Source: Aedes albopictus
Taxonomy: Eukaryota; Arthropoda; Insecta; Diptera; Culicidae
Assembly: GCF_035046485.1 (NCBI RefSeq)
Contig: NC_085136.1
Coordinates: forward strand, 79,749,734-79,813,733
Reading direction: 5' to 3'
Length of the DNA: 64,000 nucleotides
The notes beneath the pieces are model-generated. The model ran no database searches and was not told the origin of the DNA. It worked only from the letters and a program-made list of their open reading frames with translations. Of this stretch, positions 34,020 to 46,219 are shown piece by piece. A program made the translations under genes and the position numbers. Position 1 is the stretch's first letter; every line of letters begins with the position of its first letter.

Positions 34020-34440
34020 CACAGTGCAGGTAACGCAGCTGAACCTGAACCACTGTGATGCGGCTCAGAAACTGCTTTGTCAGGCGGTTTCTGAGTGGGA
34101 GACGTATATCGCCATCATATCGGACCCATACCGAGTACCCGCCGGCAACGGCAATTGGGTCGCGGATGGGTCCAGAAAAATGGCGGCGATATGGACGACG
34201 GGGAATCACCCCGTCCAGGAGTTGGTGTTTACTACCTATGAGGGCTTCGTGGTCGCCAAAGTAAACGAGGTGTTCTTCTGTAACTGTTATAGCCTCCGCG
34301 GTGGCTGATCGAGCAGTTCACGCAAATGCTGGACCGATTAACGCCCTTTTGTAGTCTTGGCTTAACAAGTAGTTCGAACTGGAGACTAGATGATGATTAC
34401 ACTTACAGCGACCACCTGGCGGTTCGCTACAGTACACAGC
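34020..34440 (+). pseudogene. R1 family B endonuclease remnant
   Basis: An opening of TVQVTQLNLNHCDAAQKLLC leads into ISDPYRVPAGNGNWVADGS and YEGFVVAKVNEVFFCNCY, closely parallel to the endonuclease at 41059. An internal deletion then joins to LDDDYTYSDHLAVRYS, which keeps the SDH catalytic motif. The rest passes into foreign DNA at about 34440. Confidence 0.72.
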
Positions 34441-34512
34441 AAAAACATTCTTGTGATATAACATCATTTTCGCTGCAAATCAGTCGCGTCGTAAAAGTGA
34501 TGTAAACAATTA

Positions 34513-34637
34513 CAGTGACCCCACAATTTATGAATCGGCAAAAATGACCACAGTTTATGGATCACTCCATTTGATCAACATGGTGATTCATAAATAGTGT
34601 ACAAAAATTAAGGTGATTCATCGGTGTGGGGTCACTG
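34513..34637. mobile_element. Small mariner-like MITE, 125 bp
   Basis: CAGTGACCCCACA and its complement TGTGGGGTCACTG form the ends, with TA on both sides (34511-34512, 34638-34639). The inner arms continue with ATGAATC/GATTCAT. It sits inside another piece of foreign DNA of unknown type at about 34440-34990. Confidence 0.8.
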
Positions 34638-35110
34638 TACATCATTTTCATGCAACATATTAGCCGCCGCAGCTTGAGAGTGGGTCTAGCAATCGCTAGA
34701 ACCGAATTTATAGATGAATCGTATATAAGTAAAGTATTGGCATGGATTCGTACACTGATCCGCTGATTGTGAGGCATATCCCTCACCTCTCGGCTATTTC
34801 ACCGAGCTAGAAGGTAGGAGATAATTATGATACTGCTTCTAGGTATCTGCTGAAATAGGTTTGTTGACACTTCTCGGTGCCAACGAGGGTGTACATGATG
34901 AGTGTGATAATTGTTGGAAAACGATGCAACAGAGTGAAATCACGTTCGAAATAGGATACATCGCCAGAAGCTACGCGCCTGGATATTACAAAATTATTTG
35001 CTGTGTATCGACTACAACAACAGCAGACAGCGGGTAGAGGATAAGGCAGCTAGGCTAAGGCCAAGCCCTCGCAAGTGGAAGACATCATACTTCAACGAAG
35101 GGGTACTTAA

Positions 35111-35322
35111 CGTTGAACAATTCGTCATTGAAATCATCGTCATCATCAAATATTTGAAAGCAGTTTTTTCATTCAAAACAAAAGTCTTTGCTGTGAAAAT
35201 ATATTCACTGTACTCCACATGAGGAATAGAATGCAATGAATATATTTTCATGATCGATGTTTTGATTTACAGCGAGAAAACTGCTTTTTATTTTCCGAAA
35301 AATGATGATGGATGCTTGAGCC
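35111..35322 (-). mobile_element. piggyBac-like MITE, copy 2 (inverted)
   Basis: The same 212-base hairpin element as 32541-32752 in reverse orientation, flanked by TTAA at 35107-35110 and 35323-35326. Collapsing one TTAA rejoins the R1 linker frame between FNEGVL and KEALRRDGDELVAV. Confidence 0.85.
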
Positions 35323-36260
35323 TTAAGGAGGCGCTCCGCCGTGACGGCGATGAGCTGGTAGCGGTGCTCTCACGTGCGTGTGATGCGACCATGCCTAGGC
35401 GAGTCCACCCTAGAAAGGGGAGGCCACCGGCTTACTGGAGAACTCAAGCGGTTGCGGACCTGCGCCGCGCCTGCCTACGGACTAGGCGGCAGATCCAGCG
35501 AGTACGATCCGAGGAAGAGCGAAACGAACGGTGGGTGGTGTTCGCCGCTGCAAAAGTCGCGCTTTAGACCGAGATAAGGCCTGCTTTGAGGGTCTCCTTC
35601 AGAGTGTCAATATGAATCCGTGAGGTGATATCTACAGGATCCTGACAGAGCAGTTTCCAGATTTGTTGGAAAGGATCATCGAGGGACTTTTTCCGGGTCA
35701 TGATCCTAGTCCTTGGTCTCATTACGAAGCAGCTGACTGGGGTCGGCGATAACGAGAGGGTCACCGATAAGGAACTTGCGGTGATAGCAAAGAATTTTAG
35801 CGTAGGTAAGGTTGCAGGTCTGGAAGGAGTTCCGAACTTGACCTTAAAGTAGCTATTGCAGAGGCTCCCGAGATGTTCAGGTCTGCTATGCCTGGACGAG
35901 AGAATTTTCCCAGAGGTTTGGAAGCGGTAGAGCCTGGTTCTATTGCCGAAGGCGGGGAAACCACTCGGAGATCCGTCGGCTTATAGACCAATTCTTGATC
36001 GACACGGCGAGGCAGGTGCTCGAAAAGATCATTCTTGACATAATTTTGGGGCACACCGAGGGTGTAAATTGTCTTTCAAGTACCAGTTCGGCTTCCGGAA
36101 GGGGAGGTTGACCGTAGACAGCCGAGATAGCGTTCCAGCATTATTGATCCTGGATACAAGGAACACGGTCAATAGCGCCAGTTGGGCGGCTATTGCCAAC
36201 GCGCTCGCGTCTGGGGATACCCGAGTAACTATACAAGATTCAATTCGACCCTTACAGTGA
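35323..36260 (+). pseudogene. R1 family B linker and RT remnant
   Basis: The linker reads ALRRDGDELVAVLSRACDAT and RPPAYWRTQAVADLRRACLR, matching RPAYWWNATISTLRTACLR in the copy at 41059. RT traces follow in several frames: ELAVIAKNFSVGKVAGLEG, LPKAGKPLGDPSAYRPI and YQFGFRKGRLTVDS. Many stops, so not functional. Confidence 0.68.
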
Positions 36261-36530
36261 TTAAGTGGCCGCAAGGAGAACAAAACAAAACGTCTTTCTG
36301 TGTGCTGGCTGATAGGGCCTTACTTGCGGGAAGGTCAAATAGCTGTGCACGCGGTGTCAGTTCTTGATACTTGCTGTTCAGTTGGAAGCTGGCGTCGTTG
36401 ATGTCGACCCTGCCTGCTTTCCGAGGACAAAGGGCGTGCTGAGGACCACTCGGGAAACTGGCTAAGCGCCAGTATGCTACCTTGGTGGGGAGCGGACAAG
36501 TAGGATTCCGGTCTCCCAAATCGTACTCGA

Positions 36531-38588
36531 ACTACAGAAAATGGCGGGCTGATCTAAGCTTGAGTCCAACGGGTAGTCTATATAACAGGACCCAATCTTC
36601 CAGAGGAGAGCGGATAACTTAAGGCGGTAGCTGGTGGAACGCTTACCAATAGAAAGTACTCATGTACGCCCCCTTTCTCGAAGTCATTCCTTACGGGCGT
36701 ACCGAGAAGGCAAGGAAGATAGAGAATGAGGTTTTCGTGGGTCGACCCTTACATCACCCGAGGACCCACCCATTGGGTATCTGATCAGCAGATTTTTTCA
36801 TTTCATCAAAAAATTATTTGAAATCTGCAAACAAGCGTTTGACTGCAACACAGCAGGATATTGCAACAGAGCTAGCTTCTAAGGAAGCATCTACTTGAAG
36901 ATGCTGATAAAATAAACGAGGCGATGGCTGGCAATCACATAGGATGGCGATCTCTCACGAGTGCCTTCTGGACCACCAGAGGAGTGCAGGAAATGGAAAT
37001 CTCAATACCCCTTATTTTATTGTTATTAATTTACAAGAGTTATTATTTTTATGCATCGTCCCATATCCTAATTATCCTGTGCATCCAAGTTACAATTAGC
37101 AAGATTTCTTTTGTTTAGTTTTCACTTATTTTGTTTTTATGAAGATCGTTTCCTGTCCTACTGTTCAACCACAGTGGTAAAAATATTGACGAAATTTATA
37201 GCAGCCTTATTAAAACTAAGGGCACCCTCAGTGCGCTGCAGTTAATTGGTCAACCTGGCGACCCCTTTATTACCGTAAATGGCCCATAATAAATGACTAA
37301 TTTCACTAATAGTCTGAAACAAGTGCTGGACTGATTGAAAGAAAATGCGTTCGCATTATCCTTCGTTCCGCATCATCATCGTCCGTCACAGTTCGGTTCC
37401 GCTGCTGCTGCTGCTGCTGCGGTGATTCCTTCGATGCTGCTGCTGTTGATGGATCCAAGCCCCAGGCCTCATTACTGGCGTAATGCGGAGGTGCAATAAA
37501 GTTTGCAAAAATCCAACACAATTTACGTGCTGAATAACGCGTTCTGTTTACCCTTTTGCACCATCATCGCAGCACCGATAACGACACCACAGAGGGACAT
37601 GAGATGAGATGAGAGTTCATGCTGATCAATTGATTGTGGATACAGTTCCAGCTCGTTAATTACCATAAATTACGATAATAAATTGCGGGCTCGGTACTGC
37701 GGTGCGGTGGGCCCAACTTCTCTCTTCGCTGACTGATGTCGCTGTTTCTAAAGAGAGCAGCAAAGAAATGAAGTCATAACGTGACCGCACTTTTGCTGTT
37801 GCTCCGTTTAATGGGCCTTAATGTCAGCCATTGTCGTCGTCGTCGGTTCGGTTCGATGCTCTGCCGTCACTATGAATCATCATCAGTCATCGTGAACCGC
37901 GCGACGATTGATTGTGGTTTCTTCGAGAGGTCCATAGAGCTTCCTTCCTATCTACACGGCCACGAGGAGCAATGTCAAGGTCGTAAGGGCTGCCCTGTGT
38001 GGACGCCGACTCAGCGAAATGTGTATGATTAAACCGAGCCCCAAGTGGGTACGAATTCACTTTTCCCTTTCAAGTCGTAATTTTTATTTCATTATCTCTT
38101 CATAATCAGTTTAAATGAACGATGTATTGTGAGCGGTCCGGCCGACGTTGTTGGCTGGCGGCACCGACTTGGAAGAATACCTGTACCTTTGGTGCGAATG
38201 ATATTGTAAATGGTCTGTTGGCGGAAGTTATCGAAGAAACATTTATGTATGATTGACACCTGCATGCTTGAACGTCTTAAGTCAAAGAAGATGGATTCTT
38301 GAGATTGTCTGCCTTTCTACTATGCGAGGAGTCGCGCATTAAGATGATTTGTAGCTTTGTGATTGGATGTGAAATAATAACAGTTCGGAATGCATGGACT
38401 TGGACTTGATAGCATCTCTGATGAACTCCGCAGAATGTTAATCTATCAACTCGGTTAGAGACGATGAAGGAGTACTCAGGGTTCATTGGAAGTCAACGTT
38501 TTCCCCTCCCTTTCATCATCATAAGTACTTATGCGAAAGTTCTTGAAACCACCATCTTTTTTTTTTTTTTTTCAAAATGTTAATAAGG
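36531..38588. other. Unique non-coding DNA with a trinucleotide tract
   Basis: No coding signal. GCTGCTGCTGCTGCTGCTGC lies near 37398-37419, and a run of CGTCGTCGTCGGTTCGG near 37833. AT-rich stretches near 37050-37140 are featureless. The region just left of the microsatellite ends in a run of about 16 T near 38560. Confidence 0.5.
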
Positions 38589-38930
<342 letters not shown>

Positions 38931-39667
38931 GGGCAGCAGGGACAGGAGTCCAGGGGCTTGACGAACCCCCCCTTCTGCGAGTCGGGTGGCAGCTTGGGAA
39001 TTCATCCTAAGCGAAAATCGTTCACACATCCGTGTGGATTACCACCTTTGGCTCTTCCTTCGGGGAGTGATCGAGCTTCTGGTTTCCAGATAGCTCAAGC
39101 AGAGGATGCCTAGGATGTGGCGGGGTTTCAACAGTGGGCTCTGTTGGATCTCCATAAAAAGCCACACATCCGCAAGCAACTCTGTACAAGCGACCTGGTA
39201 CCGCTTCCAAAGTGCCTTAGCCCAAATACTCGGAGTGCCAACCGGCACATCAGGATCGATGCCAGTAACATCCTGATTATGGCATACTGGTCATCGCAAA
39301 CGACAACGGACTACGGATTACGGATAGGATGACGACGATGGGCTGACATTCGTGCCATTCTGCTCCCTGAGTAAGGAAGGGTGACACCTACTTGAAACGG
39401 CGAGCGGGCTAATGGTGCGTCTGCCTCCGTCCCGGTAAAACCTTGGCAGGCCTCCGGATACGTTCTTCATCTGTCCATCATTTTTGATGGGTACTAGGCT
39501 CGGATTTAACACTCCCGACTTGCGCTGATCTGGCTCTGGACACGGACCCCATGAAGGTACGTGTTCAACCCTCGCTTGGTCTCCCTGATTCATAGACAAC
39601 CAAGAGATCACGAAAGCGACTACGTACAGCAGGTGGAGATAGCGGCTCGGAGGGGGGACCCAATAGA

Positions 39668-41062
39668 ATGGAGACATCAAATTATACCGAAGTAGTTGGA
39701 GAGAACGCGGACGCGTTCAGAAGAAGTGGAATGATGCAGCGATCACCAGTAACGCCGCTGGAAACTGCTGCGAGAACGAGTAGTAGCGCGATACGGAGCG
39801 AGCCTCAAGGAAGCCAACGGGAGCTAGCATTCCTGAATCAGCGAGTGCTTACACCGAACTCGAACAGCGGCACAGCTCAAGAGTCGAGCTTGTTCGAAGT
39901 GAGGAGAAGGGTGAACGAGTTGTACGAGTTTGTCAAAGACAAGCACAACGTTCACCTGAAGATCAAGCAACTAGTGACGAGCATCAAGTCTGCCGTTACA
40001 GTTGCGGAACGCGATCAGAAGGCGCTCAAGCTGAGAGTGCAAACAGCCGAGAAGTCTCTGGCGGAAGCCACGGATAGACCTACGGCTGAAAACATGGAGA
40101 CGCCGAGGAGCCACCGGAGTACTCGCTCAGAGAAACGAGGCAGGGACACGCCAGGAGAAGAGGAAGTCCCGAAGAAACAGAGAAGCGAACGGGAGCGTGC
40201 CAGCAATCGGAGTGATGATGGATGGCGCACTGTGGAGAACCAGCAGGCGAAGAAGAAGAGAAAGCGAAAGGAGAAAGAAGATAAGAAGAAGGAAGAAAAG
40301 AATAAGGAACAGAAGAAGAAAGAAACCTACCGACCTCCTAGGGAGAGGAAGAAGGGCGATGCATTGATCGTCGAGGCGAAGGACAAGACGACGTACGCTG
40401 CTCTGCTTAGGAAACTGCAGGAGGACCCGGAGTTGAAGGTTTTGGGCGAAAACGTAGTGAAGACCAGACGCACCCAAAAAGGTGAGATGCTGTTCGAGCT
40501 CAAGAAGGATCCGACGGTTAAGAGCTCGGCGTTCAGGGAGCTCGTTGCCAAATCCCTCGAGAACGAGGCCAATGTAAGAGCCTTATCACAGGAGGCGGTG
40601 GTTGAAGTCAAGGATCTGGACGAGATCACGACAGAAGATGATCTAAAACGCGCATTGAAGGAGCAGTGCAACGTCGAAGGACCGATGGTGATTCGGATAA
40701 GGAAGTCGTATGGAGGCACTCAGACGGCGGCAATCCGATTGCCTGTGGATATTGCCAATAAGCTGGTAGCAACTGGCAAGGTAAAAATTCGATGGGCGGA
40801 GTGCTCGTTGCGACTGGCTCCCCGAGCCACCAAACAAATGGAGCGATGCTTTAAATGCATGGAGTTTGGTCATCAGGCGAGAATTTGCAAGGGCCCCGAT
40901 AGGTCCGGACGATGCTGGAGTTGCGGTGGAAACGGCCACGTTGCTCGGGACTGCACGAGCCAACCCAAGTGCATGCTGTGTAAGCCGGAGGACGGAAACG
41001 ACCATAAGACGGGAGGCTTTAAGTGCCCGGCCTATAAAAAGGCGATGGCAGGTCAACAATGA
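39668..41062 (+). CDS. R1-clade LINE ORF1, zinc-knuckle RNA-binding protein
   Basis: An intact 464-residue protein that would bind element RNA and help direct it to the target. A Lys/Glu-rich basic stretch lies near residues 195-225. A conserved central block contains KTRRTQKGEMLFELKK and VEVKDLDEITTEDDL. The C-terminus has CFKCMEFGHQARIC (from residue 394), CWSCGGNGHVARDC, and a third, irregular cluster starting CMLCKPEDGNDH. The start at 39668 is the first Met of the frame. The TGA stop overlaps the ORF2 start as ATGA at 41059-41062, suggesting coupled translation, as reported for the R1-clade element SART1. Confidence 0.88.
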   Translation: METSNYTEVVGENADAFRRSGMMQRSPVTPLETAARTSSSAIRSEPQGSQRELAFLNQRVLTPNSNSGTAQESSLFEVRRRVNELYEFVKDKHNVHLKIKQLVTSIKSAVTVAERDQKALKLRVQTAEKSLAEATDRPTAENMETPRSHRSTRSEKRGRDTPGEEEVPKKQRSERERASNRSDDGWRTVENQQAKKKRKRKEKEDKKKEEKNKEQKKKETYRPPRERKKGDALIVEAKDKTTYAALLRKLQEDPELKVLGENVVKTRRTQKGEMLFELKKDPTVKSSAFRELVAKSLENEANVRALSQEAVVEVKDLDEITTEDDLKRALKEQCNVEGPMVIRIRKSYGGTQTAAIRLPVDIANKLVATGKVKIRWAECSLRLAPRATKQMERCFKCMEFGHQARICKGPDRSGRCWSCGGNGHVARDCTSQPKCMLCKPEDGNDHKTGGFKCPAYKKAMAGQQ

Positions 41063-42762
41063 TTGAGATAACACAAATCAACCTCAATCACTGCGACGTC
41101 GCACAGCAACTGTTGTGGCAGTCGACAACAGAGACTAAGTGCGATGTTGCAATCATCGCAGAGCCGTATCGGGTGCCCCCTGAGAACGGCAATTGGGTGA
41201 CGGACAGATCCCAGATAGCGGCCATACAGGTGATGGGTAGATTCCCCATTGAAGAAGTGATCGAGTGTTCGTACGAAGGCTTTGTGGTTGCCAAAATTAA
41301 TGGAGTCTTCGTTTGCAGTTGCTATGCACCTCCAAGGTGGTCAGATGAAGAGTACAACAGGATGTTGGATGCACTCACGGACACGCTGGTCGGGCGGAAG
41401 CCGGTAGTCATCGGAGGAGATTTCAACGCCTGGGCCGTGGAATGGGGTAGTAGGCTCACCAATGCTAGGGGGTACAGCCTACTGGAAGCCCTGGCGAAGC
41501 TGAATGTGAGGCTTTGCAACGATGGTATGGCCAGCACATCCCGCAGAGACGGCCGTGAATCCATCATCGATGTTACGTTCTGTAGTCCGTCGCTTACGGA
41601 AGACATGAACTGGAGAGTCAGCGAGGAATATTCCAACAGTGATCACCAGGCGATCCTCTACAGCATTGGCCGGCGAGCCTCTACTTCGACGAGGAGAACG
41701 CGAACATGCGAACGAAGGTGGAAGACAAAAGACTTCGACAAGGAAGTCTTTGTCGAGGCGCTGCGGCCATACGGCGGTGGAACCCTTGATGCAGGTGAAC
41801 TAACGGAAGCGATTGTTACGGCATGCGACATAGCAATGCCGAGGAAGATAGAGCCCAGAAACAGAAAAAGGCCAGCGTATTGGTGGAACGCGACGATCAG
41901 TACCCTCCGTACTGCTTGCCTCCGTGCTAGGAGACGCTTCCAGAGGGCCAGACATGAAGCTGAGAGAGAAGCAAGGCGAACCGTTTTTCGGGGAGCTCGA
42001 GCCGCTCTTAAACGCGAGATAAGGCTGAGTAAGTCGAACTGCTACAAAGAGTTGTGTCGAGAAGCCGACGCCAACCCCTGGGGCAATGCGTACCGAATCG
42101 TGGTATCGAAGCTCAAAGGTCCAGCAGTACCCGTGGAAATGTGCCCGGACAAACTAAGGAGGATCGTGGAAGGTCTTTTTCCGCACCATGGCCCAACGTT
42201 TTGGCCTCCCACACCATACGCAGAGAATTCAGAAGAACCCAACGAAGGTGCTCGGATATCCAATGCAGAGTTGCTGGTAATTGCGAAGGGGCTCAAGATC
42301 GGGAAAGCTCCCGGTCCGGATGGGATCCCGAACGTAACAGTTAGAACGGCGATATTGGCGTTTCCGGACATGATCAGGATGGTGCTCCAAAAATGCCTGG
42401 ATGAAGGCTACTTCCCAGACGGTTGGAAGGTTCAAAAGTTGGTGCTTCTACCGAAACCAGGAAAGCCGCCGGGGGACCCAGGATCGTATAGACCGATCTG
42501 CCTGCTGGATACCCTAGGAAAACTGTTAGAGAAGGTCATCCTTAACAGGTTGACAGAATACGTCGAAAGTGAGAGGGGACTGTCAGCGATGTAATTCGGA
42601 TTCCGTAAGGGAAAATCGACGGTGGATGCGATTCGGGTAGTCATCGAGAATGCCCAGAAGGCGTCCAAGAAAAAACGGAGAGGTGATCGATTCTGCGCTG
42701 TGGTAACGATAGACGTCAAAAATGCGTTTAATAGTGCCAGCTGGGAGGCTATCGCCGTAGCG
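41059..42762 (+). pseudogene. R1-clade LINE ORF2, N-terminal part (endonuclease and RT fingers)
   Basis: The endonuclease spans about residues 1-215: ITQINLNHCDVAQQL, AEPYRVPPENG, VVIGGDFNAWAVEWGS and SNSDHQAI. These are the catalytic Asn, Glu, Asp and His motifs of the APE-like fold. RT begins near residue 410 with GKAPGPDGIP, LLPKPGKPPGDP and YRPICLLDTLGKLLEK. A TAA at 42592-42594 falls where FGFRKGKSTVDA is preceded by a conserved residue, so a point mutation is likely. After it the frame resumes to the first palm motif VTIDVKNAFNSASWEAI, and is then cut at 42762 by the hAT element. Confidence 0.87.
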
Positions 42763-42917
42763 CAGTGGTCACCAAACTGCGGCCCGCGGGCCGCATGCGG
42801 CCCTCGAGAAGCATTGGTGCGGCCCGCGAACTGATTTTAGAATATGTAAGAGTGTGGCCCACAGAAAGAATGAATAACTCTTGAAAAAGGATTTTTTTTT
42901 CAATATTTTTTGACTTG

Positions 42918-43065
42918 TGTAGAAGTTAAAAGAGAGCTTGTAATAGATGCTTCTACTTTATTTGGCGTCTCGAGGATTAATGACAATCATTGGATGACTC
43001 TATTCTGCTAGCCAAAGCCTACTTTACAATTATAATAAATACAGTGCCTACTATAAACTCCTACA
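42918..43065 (-). repeat. LTR (3' LTR of the minus-strand element)
   Basis: 148 bases, identical by eye to 49758-49905. Very short for an LTR. Contains AATAAATAC, seen on the plus strand. Confidence 0.92.
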
Positions 43066-43105
43066 GCTCGGCCATCCTGACATTCACATCGACCCGATGT
43101 GCATT

Positions 43106-44077
43106 TTATTCATTATGCATATCCCATAATTTCATATTTCCAGGATCAAAAACCCCTGTAAAGGGTAAACGAGTTAGCTGAATACCATCAACGTCACTCA
43201 CAACGTATCGATTATTGGGAAGCGCCTTTTTTATTATATATGGACCTTTGAACTGTGCTTGTAACTTAGATGAACTTCCAGGTACAACATGATGCGGAAT
43301 ATAAACCAAATCACCCTCTTGATACTGTGTGGTAATTTTACATTTAGAATCGTATTTCTTTTTATTGTAAATTTGAACAGCTCTATTAATTGCTATTGCT
43401 TTGTCTCTAATTGCTATCAAATCTCTTCCAATGTCAGAATTCCCGTTAATGCTATTTTCTACTATACTAATTGTTGTTTTCTTTTGATTTATTCCAAATA
43501 ATAATTGTGAAGGTGTATTACCAATTGATCTACAAAAAGTATTGTTGATAAAATGTTCTGTATCAGATAAAATTGGACCGAAACCACGCGTAGGATTACT
43601 TTCCACAAGTTTAGCTATAACTGGGGTTAAAACTCTGTTGAACCGTTCTACTTGACCATTTGCTCTTGGACACGCTGTAGCTATTAATATATGTTTCACT
43701 TCATGTTCATTGTTAAATTCTTTGAAACTATTTGATGTAAAGCAACTTCCTCTATCTGAAATAATTTGATCAGGTATTGAATATGCATTAAAATAATGTT
43801 TGAGATGCTTGATCACCTCGCTTGTATTCGTAGTTTTACAAGGATAGAGTTTCAAAAATTTTGTGAATGCATCCACAATTACGAATATGTATTTGTAATT
43901 ACAATTCCGAAGAGTTATTGGCCCATAATGATCTACATGTATTGTGTGAAATGGTTTGTCTCCTTTATCAATTATATTCAAATGGCCATCTTTTTTAAAT
44001 TCTTTTTTGAATAAACAATACACTTCAAACAATTGTTTATATATTTCTTTATTTGTTCTTTCATGTTCGGGAACCAA
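43106..44077 (-). pseudogene. Ty3/gypsy integrase catalytic and C-terminal region
   Basis: Integrase joins the element's DNA copy to the host genome. The DDE core is visible: VDHYGP, SDRGSCFTS, then ANGQVERFNRV. The C-terminal part has EGDLVYIPHHV and QAQFKGPYIIKK, as in the chromodomain-free Ty3/gypsy tail. The N-terminal HHCC zinc finger lies at the end of the preceding RT frame. A run of six T at plus 44003-44008 marks the frame change, consistent with a one-base loss in a homopolymer, by mutation or by sequencing error. Confidence 0.85.
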
Positions 44078-45780
44078 TAAGATTTATTAATAAGATCGTT
44101 TACTTTTTCTACACCAAAATGTCCGAAATCATCGTGATACATTTTAAGAATTTGTATTACCATGTTTTGAGGAACATAGAACAACAACTTATTATTCTTA
44201 CATTTTTTATATACTACTCCATCTCGCAGTTCGAAATTCCTATCTTCTCTATTCTCTAACTGAACTCTTATTTCTTCAATTTTGGAGTCTAACATGTGAC
44301 TTGCTAATAAAGCTCTTTCGAAACTATTATTTTCACTTCCTATTGCGCAGATAATTGGTAAACGAGACAATGCATCTACATGCTTCATATTTGATGAACT
44401 ACGATGTATGATATCATAGTCATATTCAGATAGAAAAAGTTCCCAACGAGCAATTTTCGCATTTATGTCCTTTTTATTCAACGTTTCTTTCAATGCAATA
44501 CAGTCAGTGACTATTGTAAATTTAATACCCTGTAAATAGATATGAAATCTCTTTATACTATTCACTACTGCCAAGGTTTCAAGTTCAAATGAATGTAATT
44601 TTGCTTCGTGATAGTCGGTCCTTTTACTATAATACATAACCGGATGTAAAACTCCGTCTGACTGTTCTTGCATTAGGACACCTCCAAACCCAAGAGAACT
44701 AGCATCTGTGTGAAGTTCAGTTTTAGCAAATGGGGAATAGATTTTCAAAACGGGCTCTGCTGTAAGTTTTTCACGAAGAATTTCAAATGCAATCATTTCT
44801 TTTTCACAAAACCTAAAACCTTTCTTATCTTTTTTAATTAAATCATAAAGAGGTTTTGCAATTATTGAAAAATTTGGAATGAATTTCCTGAAATAACTCG
44901 CCAGTCCAATAAATTTATGAACATCGTGAACATTCTTAGGGATCGGAAATTTTTGGATGCATTCTATATGTTTTTCACTTGGACTGATACCTTCAGAATT
45001 CACATTATACCCTAAATATTCTACTTTACATTTCAAAAATTTGCATTTTGCTAATTGTAATTGCAAATGATTCTCCACTAAAATTTCAAAAACTTGTTTA
45101 AGAATTCTAAAATGTTCCTCAATCGTTTCAGTTGCCAAAATAATGTCATCAATGTAAATTCTTAAAACCCCCTTATCTATTAGATCTTTGAAAATTGTGT
45201 TAATGAAACGCATAAATGCAGATGGAGCGTTACATAAACCAAATGGTACTCTTTGATATTCAAACTGACCCAAATGACAAACAAATGCGGTATATTTTTG
45301 AGAGTTTTCGTCTATCAAAAGATGATGATATCCGCTTTTAAGATCTAAGGTGCTAAAATACTTTTTATTCCTCAAACTGTCCAAATGGTCTTCAATATGT
45401 GGAAGCGGATACCTGTCTTTGACTGTAATTTTGTTCAATTCCCTATAATCTACACACATTCTCCATGAATTGTCTTTCTTTTTCACTAATACTATTCTAC
45501 TAGCGTACGGCGAATTACTTTCTTGTATAACTCCTTCTTGTAAAAGTTTATTAATTTGGGATTCTATTTCTAATTTTTGAGCATTTGACAAACGACGTGG
45601 AGAAAAATTAAAAGTAGTATTATTCTGTAGTTCAATTTTCATGGTATACAAATTTTTGGGTTTTGTTGGTCTAGTTCTGTTTTTATACACATCATTAAAA
45701 AGAGATTTGATTGCTGATATATCTTTGAAACAAATATTTTCATCACCAATATCTAATTGATCCACATCAGAAAGTACTTT
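43978..45780 (-). pseudogene. Ty3/gypsy RT and RNase H, with integrase zinc finger
   Basis: The reverse transcriptase shows VDYRELNKITVKDRYPLP, FSTLDLKSGYHHL, VPFGLCNAPSAFMRF and the active site IYIDDIILA. The connection has FIGLASYFRKFIPNFS. RNase H shows LHTDASSLGFGGVL, FELETLAVV and ending motif HVDALSRL. The HHCC finger starts HDDFGHFGVEKV and ends NNCLKC. The frame is offset by one from protease and opens just after a TAA. The first Met is at 45765, so expression would need frameshifting, or an indel has occurred. Confidence 0.87.
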
Positions 45781-46219
45781 GGCTTACCTCCACATCATAA
45801 ATATCCGGACGAAAATCATCATTCTGGCCAACCACGTTTAAAGGCATTGTATCCAAGATCGTGTCACCTTTAGTCTTCTTACCAAAAACTATCGCGTTAC
45901 CGTCATATTCAGCCAACAAGTTATTTTTCCTGATGAAATCTTCCCCCAAAATGCACATCGGTTCCATGGTTGTATCCTTCACCATTTTAAACTGCAATTT
46001 GTAAATGAAATTATTAATTACAATTTCTGTATCAAACACCCCTAAAATATCAATTCTAGAATTATTAAGGCCTGAAAAATTTTGCTCCGTAAATTTAGAA
46101 ATTGTGATTGTATGTGGAACTACGCTACTTTTAATTAAGCAAATCGGACTACCAGTGTCAAAAAGTGTTGTGCATTCTTGATAAAAATTGTAAAATCTAA
46201 CTAATACTTTGAAAAACGA
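45767..46219 (-). pseudogene. Ty3/gypsy protease
   Basis: The aspartic protease motif LFDTGSPICLIK lies near the start of the fragment, with the later flap and ILGEDFIRKNNLL motif. The five residues before plus position 46219 come from the RTE insertion and are not part of the protein. Gag and protease are in one frame when the RTE and one target copy are ignored (2313 bases, a multiple of three), so they were one polyprotein. Confidence 0.82.

Larger units (their letters stand above)
32250..36530 (+). mobile_element. R1-clade LINE, family B, decayed copy 2
   Basis: A second ORF1 to RT copy follows copy 1 head-to-tail. It holds ORF1 middle (32757-33268), knuckles (33833-33960), endonuclease (34020-34440), linker (35000-35570) and RT (35640-36240). 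It is interrupted by two piggyBac-like MITEs, a 528-base hAT/P-like element and a small mariner-like MITE. RT traces include YQFGFRKGRLTVDS and ILDTRNTVNSASWAAIANAL, the first palm motif with its aspartate kept. Multiple stops. The right boundary is not clear. Confidence 0.72.
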
